Assembly (NCBI GenBank): GCA_947561715.1
Contig: OX387204.1
Coordinates: 7,631,001-7,695,000 of the forward strand
DNA from: Ascidia mentula
Lineage: Eukaryota; Chordata; Ascidiacea; Phlebobranchia; Ascidiidae
Length of the DNA: 64,000 nt
Direction of reading: 5' to 3'
The first letter of the stretch is position 1. Each line of letters starts with the position of its first letter. The notes beneath the pieces are model-generated. The model ran no database searches and was not told the DNA's origin. It saw nothing but the letters and a program-made list of their open reading frames with translations. Below, piece after piece: positions 39,101 to 50,927 of this stretch. Position numbers and translations under genes: made by a program.

Positions 39101-42100
39101 AGTCCTCGAGAAGATCGAACCCCTGGAGAAGGAACAGAGCAAGTTGCAGAGGTAAGCTGTTATTGCCTGCCATCAATTTGGATTTTATTGTTTTCTACTT
39201 TTTCACGCAACTATTCGTTTACTTGAAAATCTAATCTGAAAATCACTGAAATTGTCGCTGTTTTGTGGATTTATTTACTTGTTCCAGTATTGTGGTCGCG
39301 ATTTACGAACATAACGATTCTTAATTTTAAGTTTAGGTTATTGATGTTGGTAGGATGTTGTTGTGCTTACTTGTATAAATTTCGCTAGAAATTCTTTTTG
39401 GATTTAAAATCACATTGAGATCCTTGACACGAATTTTGTCAGTAACAATGCAAAAAATTGATGCGCTTACATACTCTACCGCCAATTCCCAGTAAAATTG
39501 CATTAAACGTCGTTTTGCAACAGAAACCTCGAGAAAGCTGAATCTCGAGTGGCGAAGTTGAGTAAAGCCCTGGATGAAGTGGACAATCGGGTCACCGAAC
39601 TTCGCAACAAGTTTGAGAAACGAACGACCGAGGCGGCTCAGCTGCGTATAGAGGTGGATAAAGCCAACGAGACGATTGCAGCTGCAGAGAGTTTGGTCGG
39701 AAAACTGGGAGACGAACATTTGCGTTGGAACGAACAGGTGGGAATTTTCAATTTTAATCAAGATTATTACAATTTACACGATAACACGTGTTCTGTTTTG
39801 CGACTATCCATTGGATTAAAGTCGCTGTCTCTGTGCCCGCTAGCAGTTACTGTGGTTTGAAAAGGCCACCACAGATAAAGTCCAACGTATTGCTTTTCGT
39901 TTTGTTTTGTATTACCTGCAAATGAATGAAATAACTGAATATGCTTTGTTCTGTTGTGCGGCAAGTTGACGAAAAACTCACGAAAAACGAATTCAAAGTT
40001 TTTGTTGAATTCAGGTGAAATCGCTGACAGTGGAACTCCAGAGTTTGCCCGCATATTCCCAACTTGCTGCCGCCTTCATCACTTACCTCCCATCTGCTCC
40101 GGAGGATGTGAGAAAGGAGATGATCAAGGAATGGATGGAGATGACACAACTGAAGAGTAATTTTGCCAAGGCTCAGTTTAATATTTTTTGCCCGTACAGT
40201 GTTATTCATCATGTCTGCTTTTTAATGTGAAGTAGCGTTATACCGTACTACACATTAATGAAATGTTACGGATCACTGTTCCCGTATTTACACCATCAGC
40301 AATAGAACCTTGTTATTTTTAAACAATTGGAAATTGCCACAAGCTTTTACATGAAAAACAGTCGAAATATAATTTTCTGTATTTTTTTGATTTATAAAAT
40401 ATACTAAAACACAACATATCTCATATACTTGCGAGTGGAATTTTGTAAAATGACTTTTTTGCTGCAGACTTCGATCTCCGGCGTTTCCTGAGCACTGAGA
40501 GTGAACAACTGAGTTGGAAAGGCGAAGGTCTCCCGTCCGACGAACTTTCAATGGAAAACGCACTCATAATATTACAGGTAAGAACTCCGCTTGATTTAAA
40601 TGTGACAAATCTGGTGCATTATTTCAAAACACGTCTGGTTCAAGTCTGGCTCTTTTTTGTGTTTTCATACACAGTTTGATATTGACAAACCTGTTAAATC
40701 ATTCAAATTTACAAGTTTTGGTCAGTAAACTTTTCTACATGTATTTCAATGTAATTTTGTTGTTCACCCGTCAAATTACATTCCCTGTATATCGCTACTA
40801 ACAATATTGTGTGCTTTACTTTGTCAAGGTTTCGGAAATAAAGGTAAGCGTCAAATCAGCAAGTGTCTAATCACGCAGCTTTGTCCGCTTAATTCGCTTG
40901 CTTGCATCCGTGTCCATGTCCGTCGTATTGCTTCGTGTACTTCATGTAACGCAAACTAGATGTTGTCAAGCTTTCGCTATCTCGTTCTCTCGCTTTTGGC
41001 AACTCAGGCAAACGCATAGTGGGAAAAGGGATTGTGTCACAAAACACGATAACCTATCTTACATTTTTGTGCTACTTTCAATTGTGTTTTATCTCATGAA
41101 AAACACAACGACAGTCTATTAATTTGTGACTGACATCTATAAAATATTACTCCAAAATAACACAACTCTTACATTCAGATTCTTAACTTTCTACATATTG
41201 CCTGACAATTCTTTTTATGAAAATTATCTCAAACAATTGTGGGTTGCTTGTGGTCTGCAATGGGTTTTAAGTCAATTGCTGTGGAAGCAGAACCTCCTTA
41301 AACAACCGAGCCATATACCTTTCTCCGAGTTTGTTTTAATTAAATGCTTCCTTTTTGCTTACAAATCAGAGTTCGCTCAAACCCTTCCTCGTCGATCCAT
41401 CGTCGCGCGCCACCGAGTGGTTGAAAGTGCATTTGAAGGAATCTCGTTTGGAAGTGGTCAACCAGCAAGTACGTCATGTTTGTTACTGAGACAGAAAACG
41501 TGTGAAGCATATTGTGGTGACTTTTTGTACTACCCGTTACAGGATGCTAACTTTGGAACAACGTTGGAGCTTGCCGTGCGTTTCGGCAAAACTCTCATAA
41601 TACAGGAGATGGATCACATCGAACCAGTGCTGTATCCGCTTTTACGTGGAGACCTTGTCAGCTTAGGTCAGTGTCCAAGTAAAACGGTTTATTTTATGTT
41701 CCAGTCTAGACCCATGTACAACATAAACGTGAATCAAGTTGGCAACTATATTATTGTGAACATTGAAATACTTTTAAGTCTACTTTGTCATTAGATGCTG
41801 TACAAAGTCGCATCAAATAAATGTACATTATTTAGGTCCACGTTATGTTGTACAACTGGGCGAAAAGACGGTTGATTATAACGAGGACTTCCGCTTGTAT
41901 ATGACAACACGCAACCCGCATCCAACCATACCACCGGATGCAGCCAGTATCATATCCGAAGTCGATTTTACCACAACGAGGGCGGGACTGAAGGGTCAAG
42001 TGAGTTCACATGCTTAAATTGATGCGAACGATTAAATTCAATTCACTTCATGTTTTTCTTAATCATTAAAAACATTCACCTCAAATAAAAACACAAATGA

Positions 42101-45100
42101 TTTCGTGGGTCCACGGTTGGCCAGACTAAAATGCCTTGGTCAATTCTAGTTTTTCTTGTGTCGTTGTTTTTGCAGCCAAAGCAGCTATAAATGTTGAGTT
42201 ACCCTGTAAATTGTCAATTTCACTTAGTAAGTGATGGTGGAGTCAAACTACAGGGAGTGCGCCGATTTTAAATATCGATTTTTCGTATTTAGCTGCTGGC
42301 CCTGACAATACAGCACGAAAAGCCGGAGCTGGAGCAAAGAAAGACGCAACTTCTTCGTGAAGAGGAGGAACTGAAGATCCAGCTCGCAAAACTGGAGGAC
42401 AGTCTTCTCGAGGTATCTCAACATAATCAGGATTTTAACCGAACGAGTCATTTCACCGCCTTTACGTGTGATAGCAATTGGCCAAAGCAGAAGGCAACAT
42501 TCTGGAGAACAAACAACTCATTGAAGGTTTGAATCAGACCAAAGCTAGCAGTCTCACCATCACCCAATCGCTCAATGAATCTCAGAAGATGGAAGCTTCT
42601 CTTGACCAGGTTAGTAACGCGTTAGGGCAGGAGTGGGTAGCGCAACTCTTATACTTTGCCATAAGTGCTGCGCCAGAAAAATGTATTCAAAATGGCCTAA
42701 ATGTCCGGAAATTAAATGAATTTACCCATTAAAATCATATATTCCTATGATGCGTTTTTGAAAGTCTGCGCTTTTTTGAGTTACTGATCACGACTTTATT
42801 CTGCAGGAACGCGATGCTTACCTTCCTCTGGCCGAAAGCGGAAGCACAATTTATTTCGTCATAAGTGATCTCTCAAAGATCAACAACATGTACAGATTCA
42901 GTTTGGCTTCGTTCTTGAGGTTGTTCCAAAAATCGCTGGAAGTCAAAACGGTGAGAAATGATAACTGAAACATGAAACTTTTAGCCAGCAGTGTGTTCGA
43001 AAAAAGGGCAGCTGTGTTCGAATGCAAAATATGTACAAAGCATAAAATAAAAAAACAACACTACAGTTTCGATAGATGCCAACTTAAAGATGTATCCATT
43101 CAGCGCCATACAAAATTGTGTTTAACATAACGAAAGCATATGTTTGGAGCATACTGTTTGTGCACACTTGTTTAATGCAAACAGCGCTATAAATCAGTTG
43201 CAACATTTTACAATTTTATGTTGACGTTTTTAAAGGGTTATTGCATATTATAGTTTTCCCAGAAACTGTGGGATCTGCTGTTATGTGAAACTGTAAATTT
43301 GTTTCAGGAATTCAGCAGCACGGAAGCTCGCATCAAATCTCTCAGCAGTCACATGTTGTGGCTTGTTTACGCTCAAGTTGCGCAGTCGTTGTTTAAAGCT
43401 GACCGTCTCATGTTCGCTTTGCATTTGGCGCGAGGAACGAGGCCAGAGATATTCAGGGAAAAGGTTGGTTGATTCAACTTGTTGCGTATTTTAGGGTAGC
43501 CATATTGTCATCAATCAACACAAAAATCTTTAATTTAACTAAACTGTTTTAAAGGTGGAGTTCTACCTGTAAGACTTAAAACAAACACAGAATAGATAAT
43601 TGGCTTAATAACTCTTATATGTCGGTATACATACACATCGTTCAATAGTGTATAGATTTAAGCGCACGCATGCAAGGCACCAATCTATAATTATTGACTG
43701 ACATTTTTTAGGAATGGGAATACTTCCTTGGAATGATTGTAAGCGACGCTGTGCTCGACAAAGGTGACGGCAAAAAGCACTCAAGAGAAAATATTCCACT
43801 CTGGATTGAATCTGAAAGGTAATTCCAATCAGTGGCCTTGTTTTTCTGTCGCGTAATTGCTAAACGTCATTACCTTCCAATTTACAGGCACAGAGCTGTA
43901 TCTGCACTGAGAACCACTTTCCCGTCTCTCTACCAAGCTCTTAAACTCGACGACTCCGGGGCTTGGGTGACTTTTTCGCGCAGTTCTCAATGCGAACAGG
44001 AACTTCCCCAAGCTGTTGCTGCAAAAATATCACAATTCCAACAGGTGATACTTTTTTTTCGAAGCATTTGCAAAAATAGTTTAAGACGTGTTGTTTGTAT
44101 TTTAAGTTGGGACAAATACTGTGTAGTATTGTGGCATTTTCTCCTGTCGATAAAAAGATTACTGATGTAACAAATCGGCAACATCGTACTATTTTTCAGA
44201 TATTGGTTGTGCAAGCGTTGCGACCCGACCGTCTACAGAGTGCCATGGCTCTGTTCGCAGCTCGTGCTCTCGGCATACGTGAAATATCTCCACCTGCTGC
44301 GAGTCTGCGACGCTTGCATGAATCTGGTGTAACCCTCGCCAGCGAACCCATTCTCATCGTATTGTCGCCAGGTAACAACAATCTATGTGAAAACCAACGT
44401 AATAGTTTAACGTATTGCACGAGGATATAGTATTTGAAATGCATAGATTTGAAATTCACGTAACAGCCATATTGAAAATGCACTGCTTTGGATTAACGTG
44501 AACCACGGTATTAATAATTCTTTGTAGTGGTCACGAAATATTTGTTGACAATACGTTTCATTGTCGTATAAGTTTTGTGTAAAGCAAGACTTGTTGTTGG
44601 TATTAGGCGCTGACCCGTCCCAGGAGTTGCAGGAACTTGCTGGAAGCGCAATTGGCGACGAAAACTACTACCAGGTAATTTTAATTGCTTTGAAACACCT
44701 CGTTTACCCGATTATGTCCGATAAATAACAAAATCTTTCTAAATGTGTTTAGTAACTCTAAAAACCACTGTTTAATCTCTGCGAATGCTTCTCAGGTTGC
44801 TATGGGGCAAGGTCAGGCGGACATTGCCATGCAGCTCGTACGAGAATGCGCCCGGAACGGCCAATGGTTGTGTCTCAAAAATCTTCATCTCGTAACAAAA
44901 TGGTTGCCGATCCTGGAAAAGGCAAGTGTTGCAATCACCGACACTCACGGCCAGATTTTCACTTTAAAACTTATTTAGGAGTTGAATTCGCTCACTCCGC
45001 ACGACAACTTCCGCCTCTGGCTCACGTCCGAAGTCCACGTCAACTTCCCCACCATCCTACTCCAGTCAAGCTTGAAAATAACTTACGAGGTAAAGTGGGA

Positions 45101-48100
45101 CCCGTTATAAACCGACTTGCATTGCAAGGCAGCACAAACTCACAAAATTGCGCTTTTGTAAGTCATACTGTACGACTCATACAGTACTCTCTGACGTATG
45201 CCTATTGTCGCATGTATCGCACAAGTTACTACCGGTGTGTCGTATACCGTAAATATTCTTCCGTTTCATTAAAGTAAAAACTTTAATCGTGCTGACCTGT
45301 TGCGTACTCAGGCTCCACCGGGCATCAAGAAGAACCTGTACCGGACGTACGAGAGCTGGACCCCCGAATTTGTTGCCAGCGGATCAAAGCACTCCAAACC
45401 GTCGGTAACCAGATCGCAGGTAGGAAACGACAATTACGGGTTGCCTATCCTAACTCGTCGTGTATAAAACCTGATTTGTATCCCGCAGTCATTGTTTGCG
45501 TTGGCTTGGTTCCACGCGGTGGTGCAAGAGAGGCGAAATTTCATTCCACAAGGGTGGACAAAGTTCTACGAATTCTCGCTGGGCGATCTGCGGGCAGCTG
45601 CTGATATACTCGACAGGCTGTGTTCAGGTAAACAGAATATGGATTGTGTCGACTTATTTTATTAGACAGTTTAGTTCAGACGGGGAAGAGCGTGAAGTTA
45701 ATAATCCTGAACACAGTAAAAAATATCATGTGTTTGAATGCTGACTGCAATTATTCCATTTACTGAACAGTGACAGTTTTATGCCTTATAATCGTGTGCG
45801 TTTAAATACTGACCTTGAATATTTACCTTTACAATATAACAAACAGCTCTCAATTCGCAAAACATCTCATTTCAGGCCAAGACGTGCAGTGGGATTTTAT
45901 GCACGGTTTGATGGAGAACGCGATATATGGTGGACGTGTGGACAACACGTTTGACATGCGAGTCCTCTCAGCTTACCTGAGACAATATTTCCAGTCTAGC
46001 GTGTTGTCGGGTTCAAGAAATCGGGGAAAAAGTCTCGTCCCAAATCTCAACCTTCCGCAAAGCACCAACCTCAAAGTAAACTAGTTTTAGGACAAGAAAA
46101 TCCGATGTTTGTTCCTTAAAGCTTAGTGTGGGGATATTGGTCAAATCTATATGTGGTAAAAATTACCTTAGTGAAGAGTCACGCCGTAGATACATACTTA
46201 TAGTGCACAAGATAACGAGTTTACAGTTTTTTTTGTATGTTTATGCATTTTCTTCATCTGTAATGAGGTTTGGTTTAAATAACACTTCTTAATTTTGTCG
46301 AAACTTCTTCATCAATCAACTTGTTATTAAAAATTTTATGTTAAAGAAAACAATACGATACCATAGTAATGATCCGTGATCTGCAAGGCGATCTTATCGG
46401 CTATACCTGGTGTCTATAATACAACTCACTTTTCACATGACTTCGGTCTACAGGATTACCAGGACGCGATCAGCCAACTTCCCGAAGACGACCTTCCCAA
46501 GTATTTCAGTTTGCCGGCGAACATCGAACGATCTGCTCAACGCGTCAACTCCCAGCGTGTGATTTCCCAACTCAAGACACTCATGCGAAGCGTTGAGGCC
46601 GGGGCCAAGTTTGACAGGTGATATATTGAAAGCGGTTTGAACCTCATCTGTAACTGTGGCAGGGACTAACTTTCTTTAAATGTATCATTTCTAAGGTAGC
46701 ACATGACTCATGTATCACATCGTTTCTTGATCTTCAAGCTGTTACAAAAGTAGTTGCTTAGACTAGCCAAAATCAACAGGCAAAATACATAATCTATCCC
46801 AAATCCACTTGTTCAACCATGTCTACTAAATGGCTACGCATCTTATACTACAGGGAGGCGTGGCAAACTGAACTGGCGCCGATCCTACAGGTGTGGAAAC
46901 GGTTGAACCAGGGCAGTAGCAGCGTCATCCACGCCAAGGTCGAAATGCCGGCCGCCACGGGTGATTCCCCTGTTCTTCAGTTTGTCCACTTGGAGCGCTA
47001 CAACGCCATCCGCCTCGTGCAAAGTGTTCACCAGACCTTGTCCGCTTTGAGCAAAGTTATGCGAGGTACCCTTCTTACTGAACCCGTTGAGTTTTTGCCA
47101 CATTTTCCTAAACCCAACAGCTATACAAGCGTGTGCTTTTAATGGTATAGTTGTTGTCATATTATCATAACTTATTGGTTGCGCTGTTGTAAGCGTGAAA
47201 TTTATATTTAATGAACCATCTAAATGAAATAAATATCCATAAAATTTCCAAGGCGAAGCGTTAAAAAGTTTAGACCAACAAAGTAGGCCTTTTAGCATGA
47301 CTATCGTTTGACGCACAGGAACGCAGCTGTTAACATCTGAAGTCCACAAGCTGGCGAACTCGATCCTGCAACAGGAAACACCTTTGCAATGGCACAGCAT
47401 GTGGGAAGGGCCGGACGATCCGATGCAATATCTCCATTCACTTGTGGCCAAGACCATGGCTTTGCAGGTATGTGTATTCACTCGTTATATTTCGTATGTG
47501 TATATTGCCATATAACTAAGCTTACTCTGCTTGCTTAGGTGTACAAGTTAACAAATGGCTGGTAATTGCGCTTGTTAAGTAATTATTATGCTCCAGTTAC
47601 TGATTGTTTTGAGTTAAGATTTTGTTTTGCCTAAACCCGTGGTTCCCAATCTTTTGTGGTAAAGGACAAATTTTAGAAAAACAAACAAATATACGTTAAA
47701 TGACACAAACGGGTGTCACTCGCAACAAGTAGGAAAGTAACCATAAGTTTTTGAAAATAGACAACAACAAAAATGGAAAAAAAGATTTTTTTTTCATGAT
47801 TTTAAAGTTGTGTTAGATGTTTGGTAGCCGAAAGTCCTTGCGCACTGTCTGTTTATTCCAATGTAAAATCACCCCGAAAGAGTGCCACTATACACCTTAA
47901 TAAGTTGGTACTTTACATCTATAACAGGGGTGGGTTGAGAAAGCTGAACGTGGAACTCTTCTCGGATCAGAGGATCTTAACCTCGCAGATCTCTTCCATC
48001 CCAACACATTCCTTAACGCCGTGAGACAGAAAACCGCGCGCGAATCACGTGTGTCGATGGATGAACTCAAATTTGTGTGCTCATGGAAGGGACAAATATC

Positions 48101-49076
48101 CGCATCCAAATATAACGTCAAGGTATGGTTTAGGAAGTATGGTGGAATGTTGGTAATATACGCAGGTGGCAATGATTTTATTGTTTTATTCTTCTTAATT
48201 GATTTACCCAAATTTTAAATTTGCCAGCATGAAATGATTATTATGTTTTTCGGAATTGTTTTTTTACTGATTTCTAATGACGAACGTAAAAATAGGTGCA
48301 GCCTATAATGCATGGTCCTCATGTTTTTTTTTATTGTTTGCAAAATTAAGAAACATTGTAACAAGAAAATTGTGGCTACTATTAGCAGCGATTCACAACC
48401 AGTAACCATGACCTAATGTCTGTGCTTTGTTGTATTTACAACAACAACTTACAGCTTACCCAAAAATAGATCTACGTAATTAAGCCACTCAAAAATTCAG
48501 ATATTTTAGGAAGATTTTGCGTATTGCCGCTTAAAACATACGTTTGTTCACCCAGATTGGAAGCTTGCAACTGGAAGGATGTTCCTTCGATGGCACTCGA
48601 CTCTCAGAAAATCAACGCGACTCGCCAACTGTATCCGCTGTGCCCTCGTGCTACGCGGCTTGGGTCCGAAAGGTACATGGGTTTGTTCGACTAAAATTCT
48701 CCTGCAGATTTTCTTCTTTATACTCAATGTATAGCAAAAAGATAGACAAGATTATGAGTTATATTTAAGCCATGTTTTGCCTGACCAGCACTTTCTGTTG
48801 ATCAATACTTAAGTGCTGTATTCGAATATGTTACGTTTGTACAGATCCTGTTTTGAGATGCCTGATAAAGTGCACACGTTATTGTGAAATACGACATAAC
48901 CATTTTGTTGCACTCAGGACTCGCCAGGGCCGTACAGCTCCAGTGAGACTATTTCTCTTCCTATTTACACCAGTTCAACGCGAGAAAGCATCGTTACTTG
49001 TTTGGACGTTCCTTGCGGCGGCAACCACAACACTTGGATACAGTGCGGTGCAGCTTTGTTGCTTCAGCAGCATTAG
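15166..49076 (+). CDS. DYNC2H1: Cytoplasmic dynein 2 heavy chain 1 (IFT dynein), complete 81-exon gene
   Basis: Eighty-one exons, each with an identifiable donor and acceptor and with phases that all agree, sum to 12,972 nt: 4323 residues plus stop at 49074-49076. Human DYNC2H1 is about 4307 aa and the sequence is colinear from end to end. The start [20 protein letters not shown] is followed by the family block [10 protein letters not shown]. The end is [13 protein letters not shown]. The protein is the motor for retrograde intraflagellar transport. It has an N-terminal tail (1-about 1200), a linker, six AAA modules, a stalk with microtubule-binding domain between AAA4 and AAA5, and a C-terminal domain. 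The EVxxP dimer and axonemal-dynein-specific features are not expected here. Introns range from 56 nt to about 800 nt. Exon lists are in the domain entries below. Intron 58/59 flanks a 15-nt micro-exon; introns 48, 51 and 71 are GC-AG. Confidence 0.98.
16991..17075 (+). repeat. SINE-like repeat copy A (DYNC2H1 intron 6)
   Basis: CTGCAGACAGTACACACTGT, TTCGACC, then CAGATCTCATTAGTGGCCAG. The head and the following block match copy B at 26011 and, in reverse, copy C at 61034-61131. Confidence 0.5.
26011..26120 (+). repeat. tRNA-derived SINE-like repeat copy B (DYNC2H1 intron 25)
   Basis: Starts CTGCCGACGGTGCACACTGT and continues with CTCATCAGTGCAGTAGGT at 26046-26063. That block resembles the D-arm/A-box half of eukaryotic tRNA-Met (CTCGTTAGCGCAGTAGGT as I recall), with 15 of 18 positions matching. 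Best-preserved of three copies. Confidence 0.5.
27592..29787 (+). other. DYNC2H1: DYNC2H1 AAA1 module, exons 29-33 (residues 1660-1942)
   Basis: Exons: 27592-27774, 28354-28536, 28708-28854, 29102-29305, 29655-29787. Walker A is GPAGTGKT at residues 1692-1699. Walker B is in the GCFDEFNRL segment of exon 30, with the catalytic Glu. Sensor I is in [13 protein letters not shown] of exon 31. AAA1 is the principal ATP-hydrolysing site of dynein, and all catalytic residues that can be read are intact. Confidence 0.95.
31045..31160 (+). repeat. Dispersed repeat shared with 4168-4290
   Basis: In intron 36 of DYNC2H1. It shares GACTCGATAAC, TTGTGGTTTTATCGGTGCCCA and the trailing GCAAAATAAA plus GATTTGAT with the copy at 4168-4290. 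No coding potential. Confidence 0.6.
31190..31290 (+). repeat. Dispersed repeat shared with 51000-51090 (opposite strand)
   Basis: GGCAGGATTGCCCCGCTGC, then TTGGCGATC and AAGGTTGGCTTCGCAGCC, line up with the reverse complement of 51000-51090 over about 90 bp. Short, GC-richer than its surroundings and structured; possibly a SINE. Confidence 0.55.
31740..31915 (+). mobile_element. Diverged Penelope-like/hammerhead-type relic in DYNC2H1 intron 38
   Basis: Contains CAGATGAAGATCGGTTGG, a short loop, AACAACGGAAACATCG. This aligns with the motif at 12713-12750 but with the core altered. The flanking TTTTTTCCAGAAGAGCTTTG also resembles the tail of that copy. Non-coding fossil. Confidence 0.45.
32313..32438. 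repeat. Foldback/MITE-like inverted repeat in DYNC2H1 intron 39
   Basis: The left arm from 32313 (GCCCAAACTGTTGAAAACAT...) and the right arm ending at 32438 (...TTTCAACAGTTTGGGC) are inverted copies over about 31 bp with two mismatches. The spacer is about 63 nt. Some similarity continues just outside the arms. A small DNA-transposon derivative or an intronic hairpin are both possible. Confidence 0.75.
32634..35039 (+). other. DYNC2H1: DYNC2H1 AAA3 module, exons 40-47 (residues 2274-2645)
   Basis: Exons: 32634-32783, 32954-33045, 33359-33479, 33679-33797, 34069-34240, 34385-34569, 34701-34843, 34906-35039. The nucleotide-binding loop GPDGSGKG is at residues 2302-2309. [18 protein letters not shown] carries the Walker B region. 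[15 protein letters not shown] and [16 protein letters not shown] are conserved family blocks. Exons 46-47 end in the loop to AAA4. Confidence 0.92.
35423..37473 (+). other. DYNC2H1: DYNC2H1 AAA4 module, exons 48-51 (residues 2646-2902)
   Basis: Exons: 35423-35647, 36221-36410, 36771-36913, 37261-37473. The P-loop is GRTGVGRRT (residues 2668-2676), with Arg where Walker A usually has Lys. As I recall, human DYNC2H1 has the same substitution, so this is a family trait. [17 protein letters not shown] is the Walker B-like strand. Exon 48 ends CAG|GCAAGT and exon 51 ends CAG|GCAGGC, both GC donors that give the conserved reading frame. Exon 49 ends in AA|A, not at the TGA that follows. Confidence 0.9.
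37765..39737 (+). other. DYNC2H1: DYNC2H1 stalk coiled coil and microtubule-binding domain, exons 52-56 (residues 2903-3193)
   Basis: Exons: 37765-37902, 38296-38403, 38460-38626, 38906-39151, 39524-39737. Coiled coil 1 starts with [20 protein letters not shown] and runs through exon 53 with charged heptads. The globular tip begins near [16 protein letters not shown] (human has a close equivalent) and spans exons 54-55, including [18 protein letters not shown] and [19 protein letters not shown]. Exon 56 is the return coiled coil with [17 protein letters not shown]. This region binds microtubules and relays the ATP state between ring and track. Intron 53 is only 56 nt. Confidence 0.92.
40015..42412 (+). 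other. DYNC2H1: DYNC2H1 AAA5 module, exons 57-63 (residues 3194-3451)
   Basis: Exons: 40015-40156, 40468-40577, 40829-40843, 41370-41468, 41543-41666, 41836-41999, 42293-42412. Landmarks are [70 protein letters not shown] and [20 protein letters not shown]. Exon 59 is a 15-nt micro-exon placed by phase and by family comparison. Confidence 0.9.
40829..40843 (+). other. DYNC2H1: Candidate 15-nt micro-exon of DYNC2H1 (VSEIK)
   Basis: GTTTCGGAAATAAAG lies between an acceptor (TTTGTCAAG) and a good donor (GTAAGCG). It is phase 0 on both sides and adds VSEIK between ...NALIILQ and [10 protein letters not shown].... From memory, human DYNC2H1 has a similar short hydrophobic/Lys segment (IIGLKTK) exactly here. 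Skipping it keeps the frame, so alternative use is plausible. Without transcripts it remains a prediction. Confidence 0.6.
42475..49076 (+). other. DYNC2H1: DYNC2H1 AAA6 and C-terminal domain, exons 64-81 (residues 3452-4323)
   Basis: Exons: 42475-42609, 42807-42950, 43308-43463, 43712-43818, 43888-44044, 44200-44371, 44607-44674, 44796-44921, 44979-45089, 45312-45419, 45489-45627, 45876-46075, 46454-46617, 46854-47065, 47319-47467, 47928-48122, 48556-48672, 48918-49076. Landmarks are [67 protein letters not shown] and the C-terminal [17 protein letters not shown]. Exon 71 ends AAG|GCAAGT (GC donor); its intron is 57 nt. Confidence 0.93.
47637..47700 (+). repeat. Possible hAT-type non-autonomous transposon end in DYNC2H1 intron 78
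   Basis: CCGTGGTTCCCAATCTTTTG followed by TGGTAAAGGACAAATTTTAG resembles the widespread hAT terminal form (GTGGTTCTCAA-CTTTT). No second terminus or 8-bp target duplication was identified, so this is tentative. Confidence 0.3.
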
Positions 49077-49478
49077 ATGTTGCTCGCTTGGCTTTTCGTT
49101 TTTCGATATTGCTTTCAACTTGTTGCACACCCTCAGTTTTCTGTCACTGTGCGAGTAAATTTCAAAAATTTTGGAAGCATGTGTTATGTTACCTGCAGCG
49201 ATTGCAAATGCGCTTTTGGTGTCGGTGTGCTATTTGCAATAAGATCTGTTAAGTTTTGCAAATTCTGCTATCGTTACACAGCTTACGTGGCGCAATCTGT
49301 CCTATTTGTGAGTAATTATGGGATCTTAATTTTGCAATTAAGAATTCTGCAAAGAATTGTGAAAAATGTAAAAATTCTAGCTGCAATTGTTCCTCGTATT
49401 AGCTTAGTTCATATTTTGTAGAAAATATATTTTCGTTAACGTTTAGCTGTGAATAGAAGCTTTTTGTTGCAAATGAAT

Positions 49479-49484
49479 AATAAA
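49479..49484 (+). terminator. DYNC2H1: AATAAA, likely DYNC2H1 poly(A) signal
   Basis: A canonical hexamer about 400 nt after the stop codon, in GAATAATAAAATATTG. Confidence 0.5.
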
Positions 49485-50927
49485 ATATTGTGGTTTGTTA
49501 TTGTTTTGTGGAAAGATTTTCAGAATACAATTTACGTTTTTGAAAAAGTTATGTAGATGTACGTCAAAAAATTTTATTTAATTTTCCAATTCTTTTCCTA
49601 TTTCATGCGAAGTTTGATAACCGACATCTCAAGACATGCAAAACTTCTTCAACATTGTGCGTATATGTTTGTTTGCTAATTGGAAAGAAAATTTTACAAC
49701 AATATATAACTTCCAAGCCTTCTGTTATGATATTCCACCTCGACACAGATGTTTTCCTGACAACTGGTTTGATTGGAACAAAAGTTATTTTTCCAAAAAA
49801 ACACGCCAAAGTAATTTAGTACGCGAATATTTGCCTGCTCCCCGGTTCTGCGAAAAAAATCGCAAATCATTGTCGCTGTAACGAAAAGTTGTTGGTCGGT
49901 ACGGAGCACAGAGATTTTCAAGGACCAGCATTTGCTAAAGCTGCAAGGGCGGGAATATCTGACTGTTGGAGTTAGGAAGCACTTGAACTTCCATAATTAT
50001 TCATCGCGGACGAAGTAAACAGAAAGAATAGTAATGTTGATTGTTATGTAAAGGTACTCTTGCAACAGTTGTAATGTAAATTGGCCGTGTGGTGACATTG
50101 ATTCGTTTATTACTGACCTGAACTTTCAACGACATAAAATTTATGTTGATACTTTAACAAGTTGTGAAGTATTAAATCAGCATCTATTTTAACGGGCAGT
50201 CTTTATGTTAAGTGTTTGCAGTGTTGTGAATATATTTATAGTCTGCTGTTACTCCTTCTGAATTTTTTTAATTATGCACACAAAGTAAACAGCCATTATA
50301 TTACCACAACTGTATAATATAACCTCTTAAAGACTTGAGGAATTTTTGATTGAAGCACATAGGTCTCTGATTTTGGGAGTAAAATTCATGAAAAATGTTG
50401 TCTTACTGATATGAAGTATTTTTAGCGTATGTCAGCATAAACAAACATAGAAGATACCAGATAACCCAAATTGAAAATGTGTAATTCACGATATTTTATT
50501 AGTTATCCACACAAAAAATTTATACATACATTAATGTGCGGAATCTTTACTAGTCTGTACAATCAACAGTCCTACAAAGGAATCCTTAAGTTATGAACTT
50601 TCCAAGCTGGTTAACTATAATCTATTTCCTTTTTTTGGTGCTGTAAAAAGTAACTATAATTATTTATCAATGTTGTTAACAAGCTAAATTGTAACTCCTG
50701 CCACAAGGTTATCAAACTTTTTTGACACATTTTACCTTCTTTCTGTAAGTTTTTGGTTTCATACAGCATCATTTGTTTATAATTTTCTATGTTAGAACTA
50801 TGTATATATATAAGTATAATAGGCCTAAAAGGGTATTAATTTCGTCGGCAATAAACTTTTAGTCGCACTTTGCATTTAAATGGCCCACTAAATGTGTCTT
50901 GTGTTTAATAACAAAATATTAGCAACC

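Noticed and set aside
41126-41794. 222-codon frame as a separate gene
   Set aside because: It runs through introns and shares the DYNC2H1 frame only in exon 61; the spliced dynein model explains the coding part.
42600-42700. Transposon end near GGGCAGGAGTGGGTAGCGC
   Set aside because: Only a faint resemblance to hAT termini; no partner terminus.
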